A stretch of 64,000 bases of DNA from JBOFSQ01 sp051651625 (GCA_051651625.1 JBOFSQ010000022.1:1-64000); one strand, 5' to 3'; counted from the stretch's first letter, positions 18,355 through 27,227 are shown. The notes: generated by a model not told the origin, from the sequence alone. Made by a program: numbers and translations.

Positions 18355-18450
18355 GAATCAGAACACGAAGCGTAAGCGAGTGCCAGAATCGGTGGACGGG
18401 ATGGACTTGATGGACGGTATGGACAGGCGAACGTCCATACCGTCCACGAG
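18355..18450. repeat. GAAGCGTAAGCGAGTGCC repeat followed by a TGGAC nonamer dyad
   Basis: A forward copy of the AAGCGAGTGCC family (18355-18390) is followed by GTGGACGGGATGGACTTG and two further nine-base TGGAC units. These are then mirrored by CGTCCATACCGTCCAC (to about 18448). A GTATTCCCGCC/GCGGGAATGACGGG hairpin of a third family follows at 18464-18490. Together these fill the gap between adhE and rnpA. Confidence 0.75.
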
Positions 18451-18524
18451 TCGCCGTTGGCATGTATTCCCGCCTTCGCGGGAATGACGGGATTGGTAGG
18501 CCCTGCAACATTCACAACTTACAG

Positions 18525-18872
18525 ATGTCGCTTCCACGCACACAGCGTCTTCGCAAGACGCGGCAGTTTCAGGATGTACGCGGTGCGCGGTGCCGCGCGA
18601 CCGATGATGTTCTCGTCGTCTTCGGACGTACAAACTCGCTCGGTGTCTATCGACTCGGGCTGGCGGTATCACGCAAAATCGGGAACGCTGTCGTGAGAAA
18701 TCGCTGGAAGCGTGTGATCCGCGAAGCGGTGCGGAGTCTCGGCAAACCGGCGTCGCGCGGGATTGATCTCGTCGTCTCGCCATCGATCAACTCACGCGAC
18801 ACGCGACCGACTCTTCACGTCGTAACCGCGTCGCTACGAAAGACGATTCAAAGAATTGAACGACGATTCTGA
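18525..18872 (+). CDS. rnpA: Ribonuclease P protein component
   Basis: The 115-residue basic protein is the protein subunit of RNase P, which trims tRNA 5' ends. It has the N-terminal KTRQFQDV segment and the signature NAVVRNRWKRVIREAVR near 60-76. The frame is open from 18462, but MSLPRTQRLRK at 18525 is the family-typical start. The usual partner rpmH is not immediately upstream; the gap holds repeats instead. The next gene starts within 20 bases of the stop. Confidence 0.93.
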   Translation: MSLPRTQRLRKTRQFQDVRGARCRATDDVLVVFGRTNSLGVYRLGLAVSRKIGNAVVRNRWKRVIREAVRSLGKPASRGIDLVVSPSINSRDTRPTLHVVTASLRKTIQRIERRF

Positions 18873-18889
18873 AAATGCGAGGTCAAGCG

Positions 18890-19645
18890 ATGAACGTTCT
18901 CTATCTTGGTGACGATTCTGCTGCGGGTGCGGCGGCGTATTTGTGCGGCGTGCTCGAACACAGCGGGATAAACTTTCGCCGCGTCAACAGCAACGAATCG
19001 CCGAGCGATGACGTGTTCGGTGCGGCGTTTGATGTGGTCGTTGTGAGCGACTATCCGGCGGCGAACTTCCGCGACGGACAACTCGAAACGTTGAAAACGC
19101 GAGTACGCCGCAACGATTGCGGACTGATCATGATCGGCGGCTGGGAGAGTTTTCACGGACTCGCCGGAGAATATCACAACACGCCGCTCGTAGAAGTTTT
19201 GCCAATCGAGATGGCGACGAGTGACGACCGCGTCAACTGTCCGCAGCCGGTCTTCGTTGTTCCGGCGAACGACGCGGCGCGACAACACACAATTTTGCGA
19301 GACTTGCCGTGGGAACGTCCGACTGCCATCGGCGGCTTCAACCGCGTTAAGGCACGCAGCGATGGTGACGTTTTGCTCGAAGGTGTGCGTGCTGAAGTTT
19401 CACTCACGCACGATTTGACGCTGCGACTCGTTGCGGGGCGGCGCGATCCGCTGCTCGTTATTGGGCGCACGATGCGCGTCGCGGCACTGATGACCGATGT
19501 TGCGCCGCACTGGGTTGGCCAACTCGTCGATTGGGGCGACAAACGCATCACGCAAACGATTTCCGAAACGGGCGGATTCATCGAAGTCGGCGACGCCTAC
19601 GTTCGGTTTCTGAAACAACTAATCGCGTGGACTGGCCGCGAGTGA
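18890..19645 (+). CDS. Glutamine amidotransferase-like protein (DUF1355 type)
   Basis: The 251-residue protein resembles the putative glutamine-amidotransferase-like family common in planctomycetes. It starts with an alpha/beta strand NVLYLGDDSAAGAAAYL and has DVVVVSDYPAANF and the segment GLIMIGGWESFHGLAG at the position of the class I amidotransferase nucleophile elbow. The elbow lacks an obvious Cys, having GGWESF instead, so enzymatic activity is uncertain. ATG at 18890 is preferred over the in-frame ATG at 18875 because GAGGTC is well spaced before it. It follows rnpA closely and ends two bases from the convergent methyltransferase gene. Confidence 0.7.
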   Translation: MNVLYLGDDSAAGAAAYLCGVLEHSGINFRRVNSNESPSDDVFGAAFDVVVVSDYPAANFRDGQLETLKTRVRRNDCGLIMIGGWESFHGLAGEYHNTPLVEVLPIEMATSDDRVNCPQPVFVVPANDAARQHTILRDLPWERPTAIGGFNRVKARSDGDVLLEGVRAEVSLTHDLTLRLVAGRRDPLLVIGRTMRVAALMTDVAPHWVGQLVDWGDKRITQTISETGGFIEVGDAYVRFLKQLIAWTGRE

Positions 19646-19647
19646 GT

Positions 19648-20412
19648 TCACCGTTTTCGCCCGATGAAGATGTAGTGCGGCATGCGGAACCATGGGTTTG
19701 GGAAGCACGGAATCCGCGTCATCCCTTCGTGCAAGAAGACCCGTTCAAAACGATGCTCCAAATATGGGAGATGATCCGGCGACGGGAAAACGTTGTCGCA
19801 TCCAAACCACGCTGGCCAAAACGTCCGTTTGAGCCAACTGTGTCGCGTGAGTTCCGCAGCCGGATATTTCCGCGAAACGTAGAAGTCAACGACGCCAATC
19901 AAGCCGCCGCTCTTTAGAAGATCAAATGCGTGGTCTATCGCCGCGAACCAGTCGGGGATCATCGTCAGCGAATATGAAAACGTCACCGCGTCGAGTGACC
20001 CCGCGCCTTCCGGTGGGAGCCACGTTGTCGCGTCGTCACACACCGCGCGAACATTCGGCCAACCGTGCGACTCAATCCGTTTCTCCGCAACCGACAGTAG
20101 CGACGACGCAAGATCGACAACCGTTACATGTTCAAGCTGTCGCCCAATCGCGTCAGAGATCAGTTCGAGATTCGCACCCGTTCCGCCCCCCATGTCGCAC
20201 CATTTCGCACCTTCGAGCATCTTGCGCTGCGACATCTCTTCAACCATCTTTTCGGCGAGCTGTTCGCGTCCGAGGAGAAGTCGTCGCCGAAAATCGTCGT
20301 AGGCGTTTTCCTGACCGGAATAGAAATTGTCCATCCGCGCGGCGTGGTCGTCGCCGCGAGTCGGTTTGAAAACAAGGTGATAAATCACACGAAGGTCAGA
20401 TAGGAACGCCAT
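19648..20412 (-). CDS. BtaB-like SAM-dependent methyltransferase
   Basis: The 254-residue enzyme has the class I methyltransferase motif CDMGGGTGANLELI near 72-85, an acidic strand end at VTVVDLASSLL, and CDDATTWLPP. The N-terminal YHLVFKPTRGDDHAARMDNFYSGQENAYDDFRRRLL closely resembles BtaB, the enzyme that trimethylates diacylglyceryl-homoserine to form betaine lipid. Phospholipid N-methyltransferase activity is an alternative. No BtaA partner is adjacent. Confidence 0.75.
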   Translation of the reverse strand: MAFLSDLRVIYHLVFKPTRGDDHAARMDNFYSGQENAYDDFRRRLLLGREQLAEKMVEEMSQRKMLEGAKWCDMGGGTGANLELISDAIGRQLEHVTVVDLASSLLSVAEKRIESHGWPNVRAVCDDATTWLPPEGAGSLDAVTFSYSLTMIPDWFAAIDHAFDLLKSGGLIGVVDFYVSRKYPAAELTRHSWLKRTFWPAWFGCDNVFPSPDHLPYLEHRFERVFLHEGMTRIPCFPNPWFRMPHYIFIGRKR

Positions 20413-20428
20413 AGAATTACAGTTTGAT

Positions 20429-20464
20429 GTGGACGAAGTGAACTTGGTGGACGAAGTGGACTTC
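20429..20464 (+). repeat. TGGAC nonamer array
   Basis: Four consecutive nine-base units GTGGACGAA, GTGAACTTG, GTGGACGAA, GTGGACTTC lie between the methyltransferase start and the pseudouridine synthase stop. They belong to the same family as the arrays at 6281, 18391 and 56096. Confidence 0.8.
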
Positions 20465-20467
20465 TCC

Positions 20468-21439
20468 TCACTCGTCCCTCGCCCCTCGCACCTCGCCCCT
20501 GTTTACCGCCACCTTTTTTCCGCGACCAGTGCGCGGCGATGGTGGTGTGTCGTCGTGAACGGTGTCGCTTGTGGACTCAAGTTTTTTCACCTCTTGACGC
20601 GACAACTCTCGCCACTCTCCCGGCAACATCTTGCCAAGTTTTAACGGGCCAATCGCTATCCGCTGAAGCTGCATAACCTTGTGGCCAAGACGTGCAAGCA
20701 TCCGACGTATCTCGCGGTTTACACCTTGCTTCAGCGTTATCTCAAGGATCGTACTCATCTTGCGGCGTCCCTTGATGACGACGTGTTCCGCACGCACCCA
20801 TTGCTCCGCAAGACGAACTCCACGACGCATCGTCGCCACGTCCGCCGCAAGAACTTCGCCCGCAACCAAAACACGATAAACCTTTTCAACGCCAAAACGT
20901 GGGTGCGCGAGCCGCTCCGCCCAAAGTCCGTCGTTGGTCAATATCAGAAGACCTTCGCTGGCACAGTCGAGACGACCAACAGAAAAAAGTCGCCCGTATT
21001 TTTCCGGCACAAGCTGCGTCGCTACCGAACGTCCTTGCTGGTCTCTCGACGTGCAGAGAATACCACGCGGTTTGTTAACCGCCAAATAGACAAGCCTCGC
21101 CCGACGACGTATCGTCTGACCATCGACGCGAATCTCGTCCGTTGCCGGATCGACCTTCGTGCCAAGTTCGGTGACGACACGACGCGAAACCTCAACGCGA
21201 CCAGATACAATCAACTCCTCGCACGCACGCCGACTTCCAAACCCAGCACTCGCAAGGACTTTTTGAAGACGTATTCCATCCGTTGATTCAGCCGCCTCCG
21301 AGTCGTCGTCGCGCGGCGGACGCCGCCGCCGCGACGATGGAGCCGCAGAGGTCTTCTTGCGGCTTGACACGCGGGGCCGCTCCGTACCGGGACGAGATGC
21401 CCGCTGTGAACGACGATTCGATGAGGATGTTTTTTTCAT
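20468..21439 (-). CDS. RsuA/RluB-family pseudouridine synthase
   Basis: This 323-residue RNA-modification enzyme has an Arg/Ser-rich disordered N-terminus (about 1-55) and an S4 RNA-binding domain (RLQKVLASAGFGSRRACEEL). The catalytic segment GRLDCASEGLLILTNDG (Asp near 153) and the family motif REIRRMLARLGHKVMQLQR follow. The C-terminus is again basic and low complexity. It most likely isomerises one uridine in 16S or 23S rRNA; RluB is the best fit by the motif layout. ATG at 21439 is chosen; an in-frame TTG at 21457 overlaps a repeat. Confidence 0.88.
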   Translation of the reverse strand: MKKTSSSNRRSQRASRPGTERPRVSSRKKTSAAPSSRRRRPPRDDDSEAAESTDGIRLQKVLASAGFGSRRACEELIVSGRVEVSRRVVTELGTKVDPATDEIRVDGQTIRRRARLVYLAVNKPRGILCTSRDQQGRSVATQLVPEKYGRLFSVGRLDCASEGLLILTNDGLWAERLAHPRFGVEKVYRVLVAGEVLAADVATMRRGVRLAEQWVRAEHVVIKGRRKMSTILEITLKQGVNREIRRMLARLGHKVMQLQRIAIGPLKLGKMLPGEWRELSRQEVKKLESTSDTVHDDTPPSPRTGRGKKVAVNRGEVRGARDE

Positions 21440-21471
21440 GCAAATTAACCTATCCAAACACGATGGACGGA

Positions 21472-21776
21472 ATGGTGTAGTAAAACCTTATGGCACACAA
21501 GCATTTAGTTCGCCGAGTTTTCGCCCCAACGGGGCGTAAGAACTTAGCCGTGGGTGAGTGGTATTCCACGAACCCACGGTACACGGACACACCAAAATCC
21601 GTAGCCCCAACGGGGCGTGAGAGCCTATGTATGCAGCCTTAATTCTTGCGCCCCGTTGGGGCTTTCGGTTATCTGGGGTTCCGTACCGTGGGTTCGCTTC
21701 GCTTACCCACGGCTAAGCTCTTGCTGCCCCGTTGGGGCAAATACACCATCCGCCTGCAAGAAAACTTTACTACACA
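21472..21776. repeat. Large palindromic island of GCCCCAACGGGGC hairpins
   Basis: The 305-bp island is bounded by GTGTAGTAAA and its inverse TTTACTACAC. It holds four GCCCCAACGGGGC hairpins (about 21523, 21604, 21650 and 21726). Two inverted copies of a CTTAGCCGTGGGT...AACCCACGGTAC block also face each other (21541-21580 and 21679-21715). ATGGACGGAATGG units sit just outside both ends in direct orientation. There is no coding capacity. It fills the gap between the pseudouridine synthase and the sulfate-binding lipoprotein. Confidence 0.8.
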
Positions 21777-21825
21777 CATGGACGGAATGGACACCGCCAA
21801 TGAACATACGCGGGCAAACCACTCC

Positions 21826-22896
21826 CTATTTCCCAGCGTTTACAAGCTGGATTTGGTCGAAGACGCCGTCGGCGTCGAAGTGTTCGCGCTGTGCTTTAGT
21901 CCAGCCGCCGAAGGCTTCGTCGATTGAGAAGAGTGCCAGATCGGGGAACCGTTCGCGGTATTTGGCCAAGACCGCTTCGTCAATCGGACGGTAGTAATAA
22001 CGTGCGATCACATCTTGACTATCCGGCTCGTAGAGACCTTGCAAGTACGCCTCGGCCAACCCTTTCGTGTCACGTCGTTCAACGACCGTGTCAACAACCG
22101 CGACTGGCGGTTCGCATCGGATACTGCAACTCGGAACGATAATTTCGAGTCCCTCGCCGGGACGCATCTGTTGCGACAGCAACGCTTCGTTTTCCCAAGC
22201 CAAAAAGACATCGCCCTGTTTCTGCTGGACAAATCGGTTCGTCGATTCGCGGGCACCGGTGTCCATCGACTTGACTTTGCTGAACAGTTTGGTGACAAAC
22301 TCTCGCGCCTTCGCTTGAGCCGCCGCGACTTCTTCGGCGGCGGCTGGGTCGTTGAGTTTCGCAAGGTCGCCAAGTTCGCGGCGGAGAACGTACCCCCACG
22401 CAGCGAGATAGTTCCACCGCGCACCGCCCGATGTCTTCGGGTTTGGCGTGACGATTTCGATGTCGTCGCGGAGCAGGTCGTTCCAGTCTTTGATCTCTTT
22501 CGGGTTCCCTTTGCGAACCATCAAGACGATGGTCGAATTGTATGGGCAACTGTTGTGCGGAAGCCGCTTCTGCCAGTCTGCGGGGAGTAGCTGCGCACGC
22601 GAGGCGAGAATGTCGATGTCGAACGCAAGTGCGAGCGTGACGACATCAGCATCTTGTCCGCCGAGCACGCTCCGTGCCTGTGCCCCGCTGCCGCCGTGTG
22701 ACTGTTTAACTGTCACACTTTCACCGGTTTGCGATTTCCATTTTGCTTCAAACAATTTGTTGTAGGCACGATAAAGCTCGCGCGTCGGGTCGTAAGAAAC
22801 ATTGACCATCACGCGTTCTTTCGGCTGACAACCAAGCAAACCTACAAGCAACAACGAACCGAAACCCAAAAACGAAAACACTCTACGCATTGACAT
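21826..22896 (-). CDS. Sulfate/thiosulfate ABC transporter substrate-binding lipoprotein
   Basis: The 356-residue protein has a lipoprotein signal ending in LLGC (Cys 23), so it should be anchored in the periplasm or cell envelope. The sulfate-binding family motifs are clear: NVSYDPTRELYRAYNKLF, KQSHGGSGAQARSV, ADVVTLALAFDID, TPNPKTSGGARWNYLAAW and GDVFLAWENEALL. It captures sulfate or thiosulfate for an ABC importer. No CysT, CysW or CysA genes lie nearby, so it is either an orphan receptor or its partners are elsewhere. Confidence 0.92.
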   Translation of the reverse strand: MSMRRVFSFLGFGSLLLVGLLGCQPKERVMVNVSYDPTRELYRAYNKLFEAKWKSQTGESVTVKQSHGGSGAQARSVLGGQDADVVTLALAFDIDILASRAQLLPADWQKRLPHNSCPYNSTIVLMVRKGNPKEIKDWNDLLRDDIEIVTPNPKTSGGARWNYLAAWGYVLRRELGDLAKLNDPAAAEEVAAAQAKAREFVTKLFSKVKSMDTGARESTNRFVQQKQGDVFLAWENEALLSQQMRPGEGLEIIVPSCSIRCEPPVAVVDTVVERRDTKGLAEAYLQGLYEPDSQDVIARYYYRPIDEAVLAKYRERFPDLALFSIDEAFGGWTKAQREHFDADGVFDQIQLVNAGK

Positions 22897-23034
22897 TTGA
22901 AACCTCTACTGATTGGAAATTGAAAACGGTTGACTTCGTCCCCCCGCGTACTCGGCGGGGGCCTCGAGTTAACGCTTTTGAGGTTCGCTTGCGCGATCCT
23001 TCGCTATCGCGTCTGCTTGGGCCGCTCGCTCTGG

Positions 23035-23080
23035 ATTCCCGCCGAGTACGCGGGAATGACGAAACGATGCGCGAACGGTT
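23035..23080 (+). repeat. ATTCCCGCC/GCGGGAAT hairpin repeat with CGAACGGTTACGC tail
   Basis: An ATTCCC...GGGAAT hairpin is followed by GACGAAACGATGCGCGAACGG. Similar units occur at 8767, 18464, 41940 and 53640. A GC hairpin (CCCCGCGTACTCGGCGGGG) precedes it at about 22943. The rest of the gap 22897-23085 holds nothing recognised. Confidence 0.65.
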
Positions 23081-23085
23081 ACGCC

Positions 23086-24213
23086 TCACCTTCGTCGCCG
23101 CGAAAGGTTGTGGCGAACTACTGTTGATACCGCGTCGTTCCACGACGGGACTTCACCGCGAACTTCAGTGCGAACCTCTGCGGGCTGCGGCTTTGGCCGT
23201 TCTTCACGCGGCTTGCGGCGTTCACTGCGTTCTGGACGTTCACCGCGCTCGGCACGTTCTGGACGCGCACTTCGCTCTCCGCGTTCTGGCCGTTCACCGC
23301 GTTCTGATGTTCGCGGTGGGCGGGTTGATTCGGTGCGCTGCTCGCTGCGCGGTTGCTGTTCGCCGCGTTTGCGTTCGGCAACGGCGTTGAGTTGAGTGGC
23401 AACGTCTGTCCACGGGTCGGCGAACGCTGCTGCACGTTCCGGCGTCAGCGAACGTTCTGGCCTGTGCGAACGACTGCGCTCTGCACGTTCGTCTGGCTTC
23501 GGTGAACGCTCACGCGCATCGGGGCGGCGTTCGGCTAGACGTTCGGCTGGCTGTTCGGCGTCTTTGTTGCGATCACGCTCACGCGGTTCGCGTGTTTCGC
23601 GTCGAACTGGCGGTGCGGATTCTCTCGGTTCACGCGGCGGCGCAGATTCACGCGGCGCGGTGACACGTTGCGGTGCGGGATTCGGCGCAGGTTTCGTCGC
23701 CACCGGCGGTTTCGCATCGAAAAGTTTTTGCGGGAGCGGATCGTCGTTGCGCTGAGTTGTCGCCGCTGGTTCCGGTTTCTTCTTGCCGAAGATGTTGAAC
23801 GACGGCAACATGTCGAAGAACGATGACGACTTCGCCTCCGTCGCAGCAAGCTCCGCAACAAGGTCGGGCACAGGCGACTCGGTCACTCGCATCTCACTCA
23901 CGGCAACACGATCACGACGCGGCGTCGCTACTTGTTCACGCACCGGCTCCGGTCTCACCGGTTCCGGTCTCGCTGGCTCTTGTCGCACCGGTTCCGGTTT
24001 CACTGGTTCGTCGATGAGGCCAGCACCGAACGATGCTGGACGACGCGGTGCAGTTTTCGGCGGCGCGATAGGTTGTGGGGGCGATACAGGTTCTGGCGAA
24101 GCTGGCGTCACCGGAGCAGCCGCAACTTCAGCGGCGGGAGACGGTTGCAAAGTCAGCGGCGGGGCCAACCCGACTTCGTGCAAGATGCTGTCCCAACTCG
24201 ATTTTTTGGTCAT
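23086..24213 (-). CDS. Low-complexity Pro/Arg/Glu-rich protein with conserved ends
   Basis: The 375-residue protein is almost entirely disordered, with runs of PEPVRPEPVREQ, ERPERGERSARPERAERGE and many Arg/Glu pairs. Only the ends look structured: WDSILHEVGLAPP at the N-terminus and VPSWNDAVSTVVRHNLSRRRR at the C-terminus. The terminal tryptophan motif (P-x-W-x-x-A) resembles C-terminal tails of other planctomycete basic proteins. The charged repeats suggest RNA or nucleic-acid binding, but this is inference. The opposite strand is also open because of the biased codons; this strand is chosen for the conserved ends and position before serA. Confidence 0.6.
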   Translation of the reverse strand: MTKKSSWDSILHEVGLAPPLTLQPSPAAEVAAAPVTPASPEPVSPPQPIAPPKTAPRRPASFGAGLIDEPVKPEPVRQEPARPEPVRPEPVREQVATPRRDRVAVSEMRVTESPVPDLVAELAATEAKSSSFFDMLPSFNIFGKKKPEPAATTQRNDDPLPQKLFDAKPPVATKPAPNPAPQRVTAPRESAPPREPRESAPPVRRETREPRERDRNKDAEQPAERLAERRPDARERSPKPDERAERSRSHRPERSLTPERAAAFADPWTDVATQLNAVAERKRGEQQPRSEQRTESTRPPRTSERGERPERGERSARPERAERGERPERSERRKPREERPKPQPAEVRTEVRGEVPSWNDAVSTVVRHNLSRRRR

Positions 24214-24250
24214 GGTGATGTGTGGGGGAAAAGTGGTGACGACGAAAAAT

Positions 24251-24394
24251 TAGACTTGTTCGGAAACCTCAAGTGGCGCGATTGAGTAGTTCGCGGTTCG
24301 GCATAGCCGAACCCTCCAGTTGTCATACGCCGCAGGCGTGGAGGGTTCGGCTATGCCGAACCGATGCGCGGGTGCAAGTTTCCGAACAGGTCTA
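24251..24394. repeat. Nested palindromic element, copy D (full length)
   Basis: TAGACTTGTTCGGAAAC at the left and the inverse of TAGACCTGTTCGGAAAC at the right enclose the two facing GGTTCGGC cores, with spacer TCATACGCCGCAGGCGTGGA. The internal orientation matches copy A, with the GCGATTGAGTAGTTCGCGG end on the left. The right end touches the serA stop codon at 24395. Confidence 0.9.
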
Positions 24395-26014
24395 TTACAT
24401 CCACGCTGGCCGATACGTTGCGGCGGGTAGCGTCGCGGTTTTTACGGCGGTGATTGACGGGACTTTGAGCAAGTCGTCGAGCGCGACCTGCGGTGGCACG
24501 GCGTCGAGTTGCAAAATGCCGAGTGCTTCACCGCCCGGCGTTGCAGCACAGCGACCGAGTGCCATGTGTGCGATGTTGATTCCGTACTTCGCAAACGTAC
24601 CGCCGACTTTTTCAATCACGCCCGACACGTCACGATGATCGAAGAACAACAGATTTCCATCTAGGAAACTTTCGAGACGGAAGTTGTTCATCTGCACCAG
24701 TCGCGGCATCGCGCGACCGAAGAGCGTACCGGTAATCGAGAAGACACCTGCGTCGGTCGTGAGTTCGGCGGTGAGGAGCGATTGGAAGTCGATAACGTCG
24801 GACGATTTTTCTTCGACGATTTTGATACCGCGTTCTTTGAAGCACGGCAGCGCACTGACGATGCTGACTTCTTGATCCATCGCGGCGGTGAGCAGTCCAG
24901 CGGCGAACGCCGAGGAGATTAGCGTCGTCGGTTTTTCGCCGACTTCGCCGCGATAGGTGAGCTTGCAAACTTGCGGCGTCGCCGGAACGAGCAGCCCCGA
25001 AAGCATTCCGAGACGATACGCAACGTTGAGATAACCGCGAATGTCGGTGAGAGTTTCGGGGTCGAGCGACGTGAAGTTGACCGCTTGGCGAATCGTACCG
25101 TTCTTGATGTAGTCGATGATTAACTCGACCGCTTCAATGGCGACGTTCGACTGTGCCTCTTCGGTACTCGCACCGAGATGCGGTGTGCAGACGACGTTCG
25201 GCATTCCGAAGAGCGGGTTGTTTGTGCACGGTTCTTCGGTGTAAACGTCGAGTGCGACGCCGCCGAGTTTTCCGCTCTTGAGTCCCGCGACGAGTGCTAC
25301 CTCGTCGTAGATTCCGCCGCGTGCGACGTTGATGACGCGCAAGCCCTGTTTGCATATTTCGAGCTGTTTCGCGCCGAACATCCCGCGAGTTTGATCAGTT
25401 AGCGGCGTGTGAACGGTGAGGTAGTCGATTGTCGGCAGCATCGCGTCGAACGAATCGACGAGCGTGACGCCGATGGCGTGCGCTTTTTCGGCGGTGAAAA
25501 ACGGGTCGAGCGCGACGACCTTCATTTCAAACGTCTTCGCGTACCGCGCGACGGCGGCACCGATGCGTCCCATTCCGACGACGCCGAGAGTTTTTCCGGC
25601 GACTTGCGTTCCGGTGAGAGTTTTGCGATCCCATCGTCCTTCGACGAGCGACTGATACGCTGGACAAATGTTGCGAGAGAGTGCGAGCAGAAGCGCGAAC
25701 GTTAACTCGGCGGTCGATGCCGTGTTACCGCCGGGGGTGTTCATGACGATGATGCCGTTTTGCGTTGCGGCAGCGGTGTCGATGTTGTCAACGCCGACGC
25801 CAGCGCGGGCGATAGCTTTGAGTCGCGTGTTTCCGGCGAGAGCGTCGGCAGTGATTTTCACACCGCTGCGACAGATCGCGCCGTCGAACTCTGCGAGCGT
25901 CGCCTTGAGGGCGTCGCCTTTGAGGCCGGTGCGCTCTTCGTATTCAAACCCCGCACTGCGGAGCATAGCGATCCCGTCTTCAGAAATCGGGTCGAGAAGG
26001 ACAATGCGTTTCAT
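24395..26014 (-). CDS. serA: D-3-phosphoglycerate dehydrogenase, long ACT-domain form
   Basis: The 539-residue enzyme oxidises 3-phosphoglycerate to 3-phosphohydroxypyruvate, the first step of serine synthesis. It has the NAD-binding GxGxxG segment GVVGMGRIGAAVA (about 144-156), the catalytic Arg in NVARGGIYDE, the Glu in TEEPCTNNPLF and the His in TPHLGASTEEAQ. An intervening substrate-binding domain (about 320-450) is followed by a C-terminal ACT domain (FFDHRDVSGVIEKVGGTFAKYGINIAHM), which in this family binds serine for feedback inhibition. The length is typical of the long form. No clear ribosome binding site precedes the ATG. Confidence 0.97.
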   Translation of the reverse strand: MKRIVLLDPISEDGIAMLRSAGFEYEERTGLKGDALKATLAEFDGAICRSGVKITADALAGNTRLKAIARAGVGVDNIDTAAATQNGIIVMNTPGGNTASTAELTFALLLALSRNICPAYQSLVEGRWDRKTLTGTQVAGKTLGVVGMGRIGAAVARYAKTFEMKVVALDPFFTAEKAHAIGVTLVDSFDAMLPTIDYLTVHTPLTDQTRGMFGAKQLEICKQGLRVINVARGGIYDEVALVAGLKSGKLGGVALDVYTEEPCTNNPLFGMPNVVCTPHLGASTEEAQSNVAIEAVELIIDYIKNGTIRQAVNFTSLDPETLTDIRGYLNVAYRLGMLSGLLVPATPQVCKLTYRGEVGEKPTTLISSAFAAGLLTAAMDQEVSIVSALPCFKERGIKIVEEKSSDVIDFQSLLTAELTTDAGVFSITGTLFGRAMPRLVQMNNFRLESFLDGNLLFFDHRDVSGVIEKVGGTFAKYGINIAHMALGRCAATPGGEALGILQLDAVPPQVALDDLLKVPSITAVKTATLPAATYRPAWM

Positions 26015-26044
26015 GTTGGAAAAAAGAGTATGTTGTTGGTTGAG

Positions 26045-26087
26045 TAAACCCTATAGGCCCTATATGACTTATAGGGCCTATGGGTTT
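26045..26087. repeat. CCTATAGG-type palindrome
   Basis: AAACCCTATAGGCCCTATA and TATAGGGCCTATGGGTTT form a long imperfect hairpin in the 85-bp gap between fba and serA on the minus strand. It could act as a terminator for fba, but it belongs to a dispersed family (also at 32135, 37585, 37944 and 55043). Confidence 0.7.
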
Positions 26088-26099
26088 CGTGAAACCATT

Positions 26100-27113
26100 C
26101 TACCGGCAGCCGCAGCCGCACGATTTTCCGCCGCCACTCTTGAGGCTCGCGCGGACGCCATCGAGCTGGCCAGCACTCCCCAAGGCCGAGTTTTTGTGGA
26201 TGATGAACTCGGCATAAGCGGCCATGAAAACTTTCCCCGGCGGACGCAGGTCGAAGTTTTGCGGGTCGGCTTTGAACGCCTCGCGGTGAATCGCACACCA
26301 GACCAAACGTCCGTCGGTGTCGATGTTGATTTTCGTCACACCGAGTTTCGCCGCTGGCAAATACTGTTTTTCATCGACACCGCTGGCGTCCTTGAGCGCA
26401 CCGCCCGCAGCGTTGACGCGATCAACCCACTCCTTCGGCACCGACGAACTGCCGTGCATCACGAGCGGGAAGTTCTTCGGAACCGCCTTCTGGATTTTTT
26501 CCAAAACGTCGAAGTGCAACCCTTGTTTGCCGCTGAACTTGAACGCACCGTGCGAAGTTCCTATCGCAACGGCGAGTGAGTCGCAGTGTGACTTCTCGAT
26601 GAACTCCGCCGCTTGTGCGGGATCAGTCAACTTGACCGAGCCAACGATGTCTTCTTCGACGCCGCCAAGCTGACCGAGTTCTGCTTCGACAACGATACCC
26701 TTGGCGTGCGCACGGTCGGCGACGCGGCGGGTGATCTCGATGTTCTTCGCAAAGTCTTCGTGTGAAGCATCAATCATGACGCTGCTATAAAAGCCGCTGT
26801 CGATGCAGTCGTAACAGACTTCTTCGGTGCCGTGGTCGAGGTGAACGGCGAAGATCGCTTCGGGGAAAACGTCGCCCGCTGCGCGGATGATCGATTCGAG
26901 CAGACGCTTGTCGCTGTAGTCGCGGGCACCGCGTGAAATCTGGATGATGAACGGTGCCGCTTTGTCGGCGACGACGGCGTCTTCATTCTTCTTGATCTTT
27001 CCGAGATTGCCACGGAAAAGACCGACGGCTTGCTCAAGATTGTTGATGTTGTAGGCACCGATGGCGTACTTGCCATAGGCGTGCTGAAACAGTTCTTTGG
27101 TGGTGACGATCAT
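26100..27113 (-). CDS. fba: Class II fructose-bisphosphate aldolase
   Basis: The 337-residue zinc enzyme cleaves fructose 1,6-bisphosphate to dihydroxyacetone phosphate and glyceraldehyde 3-phosphate. Metal and active-site motifs are visible: VHLDHG (near 91-96), EAELGQLGG, GTSHGAF, VMHGSSSVP and INIDTDGR. It ends in an unusual SGGGKSCGCGC tail with three Cys. The upstream frame extends to 27185, but ATG 27113 has a ribosome binding site (AAGGAG) directly before it. A TAGAAT -10-like hexamer lies at 27176-27181, about 60 bases upstream. Confidence 0.95.
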   Translation of the reverse strand: MIVTTKELFQHAYGKYAIGAYNINNLEQAVGLFRGNLGKIKKNEDAVVADKAAPFIIQISRGARDYSDKRLLESIIRAAGDVFPEAIFAVHLDHGTEEVCYDCIDSGFYSSVMIDASHEDFAKNIEITRRVADRAHAKGIVVEAELGQLGGVEEDIVGSVKLTDPAQAAEFIEKSHCDSLAVAIGTSHGAFKFSGKQGLHFDVLEKIQKAVPKNFPLVMHGSSSVPKEWVDRVNAAGGALKDASGVDEKQYLPAAKLGVTKINIDTDGRLVWCAIHREAFKADPQNFDLRPPGKVFMAAYAEFIIHKNSALGSAGQLDGVRASLKSGGGKSCGCGCR

Positions 27114-27227
27114 AACGCAACTCCTTCTCTGTACTTTGTGATAGTGAACGTGAACGGAACACACAATCGGGCGGTATTCTACCACAAAATTTTCCGCTGC
27201 CGATGGGGACTCGCCACGAGTGGGTTG

